From: Actinobacteria bacterium UBA7398
Lineage (GTDB): Bacteria > Actinomycetota > Actinomycetes > Nanopelagicales > Nanopelagicaceae
Length of the DNA: 7,637 nucleotides
Assembly (NCBI GenBank): GCA_002470135.1
Contig: DKNC01000029.1
Location: 3,848 to 11,484, forward strand
Direction of reading: 5' to 3'
Part shown: positions 5,339 to 7,637 of the stretch, piece by piece
How the letters are laid out: every line of letters starts with the position of its first letter
Position numbering within the stretch: position 1 is the stretch's first letter
Program-made: the position numbers and the translations under genes
The notes under the pieces: model-generated
Database searches by the model: none
Told to the model about the DNA's origin: nothing
Seen by the model: only the letters and a program-made list of their open reading frames with translations

Positions 5339-6634
5339 ATGCTGCAAGCATTTGCTAAGGCTTTCAAAACGCCAGATTTGCGCCGGAAGATTTTCTTTAC
5401 GATGTCGATCATGGCGCTATTTCGGTTCGGTTCTATCGTTCCGACACCAGGCGTTTCTTATAGCGCTGTGCAAACTTGTTTAAAACAAGCAAACACCGGT
5501 GGACTCTTCGGCCTTATCAATTTGTTTAGCGGCGGCGCACTATTAAAACTTAGCGTTTTCGCACTTGGCATCATGCCTTACATCACCTCTTCAATTATCG
5601 TACAATTATTAACTGTAGTAATTCCACGATTTGAAGCGTTGAAACAAGAAGGCCAATCTGGAACTGCAAAGCTAACCCAATACACCCGTTACTTAACAAT
5701 CGGTCTAGCAGTGCTGCAAACAACTGGCTTAATTGCAGTTGCTCGTACTCCTGGTCGATTAATTAGCGGTTGTGCCGAAGCGATTATTCCGGATACTTCA
5801 TGGCAACGAATCATCACCATGATTTTCGTAATGACCGCTGGAACTGCAGTAATTATGTGGCTTGGCGAGTTAATTACAGATCGTGGCGTAGGTAACGGTA
5901 TGTCTATCCTGATCTTTACCTCAATCGCTGCTGGATTCCCTGGACAACTTTGGAGCATCAAGCTTGCTAAAGGATGGCCGGCGTTTCTATTCGTGATGGC
6001 CGTTGGTATATTAATTGTTGCGATGGTTGTTTATGTCGAACAAGCACAACGTCGAATCCCAGTGCAATATGCGAAGCGCCAAATTGGTCGCAAATCATAT
6101 GGCGGCACCAGCACTTATATTCCAATCAAAGTGAACCAAGCTGGCGTAATCCCAGTTATTTTCGCTTCTTCGTTGTTATATATCCCATCGCTGATTGTGA
6201 ACTTCTCAAATAGCACATCGGGTTGGGCAGTTTGGATTTCCCGGAACTTTGTTAAAGGTGATCACCCAATCTATATCGCTACATATGCGTTATTAATTAT
6301 TTTCTTCACATACTTCTATGTTGCGATCACATTTAACCCAGATGAAGTTGCCGAGAATATGAAGAAGTACGGCGGTTTCGTACCAGGCATTCGCGCCGGT
6401 CGACCAACTTCGGAATATCTGCAATATGTACTCTCTCGCATTACTGCTCCAGGTTCGCTTTACTTAGCGTTTGTAGCGGTAATTCCGATTATTGCGTTAG
6501 TACTTTTTGGCGCTTCCCAGAATTTCCCATTCGGTGGAACTGCAATCTTGATCGTTGTTGGTGTTGGTTTAGATACCGCAAAGCAGATCGAGAGCCAATT
6601 ACAACAACGCTCATATGAGGGGTTCTTGCGCTAA
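5339..6634 (+). CDS. secY: Preprotein translocase channel subunit SecY
   Basis: SecY is the central pore of the SecYEG translocon, which threads proteins across or into the plasma membrane with SecA or the ribosome. The 431 residues contain about ten membrane helices, near 18-36, 71-95, 117-135, 157-178, 186-204, 213-233, 266-288, 311-331, 369-391 and 397-413. The plug region (GGLFGLINLFSGGALLKLS, 54-72) is clear. Cytosolic loop C4 (EQAQRRIPVQYAKR, 234-247) and loop C5 (DEVAENMKKYGGFVPGIRAG, 335-354) are intact; Arg352 matches the essential Arg357 of Escherichia coli. AAGGA at 5324-5328 precedes the ATG by ten bases. The start is three bases after rplO, and the stop overlaps adk as TAATG. Confidence 0.97.
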   Translation: MLQAFAKAFKTPDLRRKIFFTMSIMALFRFGSIVPTPGVSYSAVQTCLKQANTGGLFGLINLFSGGALLKLSVFALGIMPYITSSIIVQLLTVVIPRFEALKQEGQSGTAKLTQYTRYLTIGLAVLQTTGLIAVARTPGRLISGCAEAIIPDTSWQRIITMIFVMTAGTAVIMWLGELITDRGVGNGMSILIFTSIAAGFPGQLWSIKLAKGWPAFLFVMAVGILIVAMVVYVEQAQRRIPVQYAKRQIGRKSYGGTSTYIPIKVNQAGVIPVIFASSLLYIPSLIVNFSNSTSGWAVWISRNFVKGDHPIYIATYALLIIFFTYFYVAITFNPDEVAENMKKYGGFVPGIRAGRPTSEYLQYVLSRITAPGSLYLAFVAVIPIIALVLFGASQNFPFGGTAILIVVGVGLDTAKQIESQLQQRSYEGFLR

Positions 6635-7266
6635 TGCGATTAATCCTGGTTGGACCACCAGGCGCTGGCAAAGGAACGCAGGCAGTTCACCTCGCTTCGC
6701 ACTTTGCGATTCCACATATATCTACTGGTGACATTTTCCGATTGAATTTAAAAAATGGCACTCCACTTGGAATTCAAGCCAAATCATTTATGGATAACGG
6801 CAACCTAGTTCCAGATTCGGTTACTAATGAGATGGTCCGCGATCGCTTTACCCACGGCGATGTTGGAAATGGTTTCCTTCTCGATGGTTATCCACGAAAT
6901 GTCGGCCAAGCAGAATTCCTAAATAACGCATTAACCGCTGCCAATACGCCACTTGATGCCGTGCTTGAATTGAAAATTGAGAATGAAGCGATCATCAAAC
7001 GTTTATCAAGTCGTCGTACCTGCCGGGATTGTGGCAAAATTTATTCAGATACCGCTAAAAAATGTGAATCATGCGATGGTGAGTTGTACCAACGCGAAGA
7101 TGATAAAGCCGAAGTCATCAAGCACCGGCTTGATGTATACGCCGAGCAAACTGCGCCGATTATTGATTTCTATCAAAAAACTGGTTTATTAAAAAGTATT
7201 TCAGCTCTAGGTGATGTTCCCGATATTTCAAAGCGAGCTATCGCAACCCTTACTAACGGCAATTAA
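6634..7266 (+). CDS. adk: Adenylate kinase with a short zinc-type lid
   Basis: This cytosolic enzyme interconverts ATP plus AMP with two ADP. The 210 residues contain the P-loop GPPGAGKGT (7-15), the AMP-binding segment with HISTGDIFR (28-36), the FLLDGYPRN motif (81-89), and the lid Arg residues Arg127/Arg128, Arg154 and Arg165. The lid has four Cys (130, 133, 144, 147) as C-x2-C-x10-C-x2-C, a likely zinc site. The corresponding Bacillus lid has sixteen residues between the two pairs, so this one is six shorter. The usual Gly before Arg127 is Ser126. ATG 6634 overlaps the secY stop by one base; GAGGGG (6617-6622) may serve as ribosome binding site. Confidence 0.97.
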   Translation: MRLILVGPPGAGKGTQAVHLASHFAIPHISTGDIFRLNLKNGTPLGIQAKSFMDNGNLVPDSVTNEMVRDRFTHGDVGNGFLLDGYPRNVGQAEFLNNALTAANTPLDAVLELKIENEAIIKRLSSRRTCRDCGKIYSDTAKKCESCDGELYQREDDKAEVIKHRLDVYAEQTAPIIDFYQKTGLLKSISALGDVPDISKRAIATLTNGN

Positions 7267-7637
7267 ATGGCTATCCAAATCAAGAATTTGGCGCAACTTG
7301 AGTCGATGCGCAAGGCTGGTCTATTAGTTAGAGAGACTTTAGATTTAGTAAAAGAAAATATAAAACCTGGAATTACTACGAGCGCGCTAGATGCAATTGC
7401 GGAAGCTAATATCCGCCGCGGTGGCGGCAAATCTAATTTCAAGGGCTATCACGGGTTTTCTGGAACTATTTGTACTTCAATCAATGAAGAAATTGTGCAT
7501 GGCATTCCTAGCGATCGCATGATCATGCCCGGTGATGTGGTTTCAATTGATTGCGGTGCAATTATTGAAGGTTGGCACGGCGACGCCGCATTCTCGGTAG
7601 TTGTAGAGCCAATTGATCCCGCTGATCAAGAAATGTT
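7267..7637 (+). CDS. map: Type I methionine aminopeptidase, N-terminal part (3' end outside window)
   Basis: This metalloenzyme removes the initiator Met from nascent proteins after deformylation. The frame runs open to the window end for 123 complete codons, about half of a normal enzyme. Visible motifs are KGYHGFSGTICTSINEEIVHGIP (59-81), where His78 matches the active-site His79 of Escherichia coli, and VSIDCGAIIEGWHGDAAFSV (92-111), where Asp95 and Asp106 match the first two metal ligands. The remaining His and two Glu ligands lie beyond the window. There is no SH3 or zinc-finger N-terminal extension. ATG 7267 directly follows the adk TAA with no spacing and no recognisable ribosome binding site, so coupling to adk is likely. 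Confidence 0.95.
   Translation, partial: MAIQIKNLAQLESMRKAGLLVRETLDLVKENIKPGITTSALDAIAEANIRRGGGKSNFKGYHGFSGTICTSINEEIVHGIPSDRMIMPGDVVSIDCGAIIEGWHGDAAFSVVVEPIDPADQEM

Noticed and set aside
5196..5483. Same-strand open frame across the rplO-secY junction
   Set aside because: It is in a shifted frame over the conserved end of L15 and start of SecY and shows no family features. The frames at 3439-3708, 3837-4034, 4932-5177, 5974-6213 and 6977-7192 are likewise shadows.
5475..5489. Small inverted repeat CTTGTT-TAA-AACAAG inside secY
   Set aside because: It is only six pairs, lies within codons of the conserved SecY region before the plug, and is of the size expected by chance.
1..7637. A novel biological system hidden in the window
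   Set aside because: Every base outside short junctions belongs to a conserved ribosomal-protein, secY, adk or map gene in the usual order; no unexplained gene, repeat array or mobile element remains.

Overview
This window is a contiguous piece of the S10/spc ribosomal-protein gene cluster. All sixteen genes read left to right on the + strand, with no break, frameshift or inserted element. The order is rpsC (3' end)-rplP-rpmC-rpsQ-rplN-rplX-rplE-rpsZ-rpsH-rplF-rplR-rpsE-rpmD-rplO-secY-adk-map (5' end).

The proteins point to an actinobacterium. S8 begins MTMTDPIADML, S5 has a charged Arg/Asp-rich N-terminal extension, S3 has an Ala/Pro-rich tail after its conserved core, S14 is the short zinc-binding form, and the S10 and spc blocks are joined. 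By eye the base composition is moderate (mid-40s percent GC, not counted), which is low for that phylum. Together with very tight spacing, this suggests a small-genome aquatic lineage such as the freshwater acI group (Nanopelagicales). That placement is inference and has not been searched.

Layout: bases 1-1156 hold the end of the S10 block (S3, L16, L29, S17). Bases 1172-2632 hold the first half of the spc block (L14, L24, L5, S14). A 110-base spacer at 2633-2743 is the only sizeable non-coding stretch. It carries a clear stem-loop that overlaps the S14 stop codon, and a small GGCC hairpin beside the S8 start. Bases 2744-5335 hold S8, L6, L18, S5, L30 and L15. Bases 5339-7637 hold secY, adk and the start of map.

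The genes form one growth-linked unit. Fourteen are ribosomal proteins, SecY is the membrane channel on which ribosomes dock, adenylate kinase balances adenine nucleotides, and methionine aminopeptidase trims the first Met from nascent chains. Many junctions overlap by a single base (TAATG or TAGTG) or by four (ATGA), so translation is probably coupled along much of the message.

I found no novel system, mobile element, RNA gene, CRISPR array or convincing promoter or terminator. The points worth a second look are small: the 2623-2664 stem-loop, a shortened zinc knuckle in the Adk lid, a Lys-to-Gln change in the S5 spectinomycin loop, weak ribosome binding sites at coupled starts, and three copies of the palindrome GCGATCGC.
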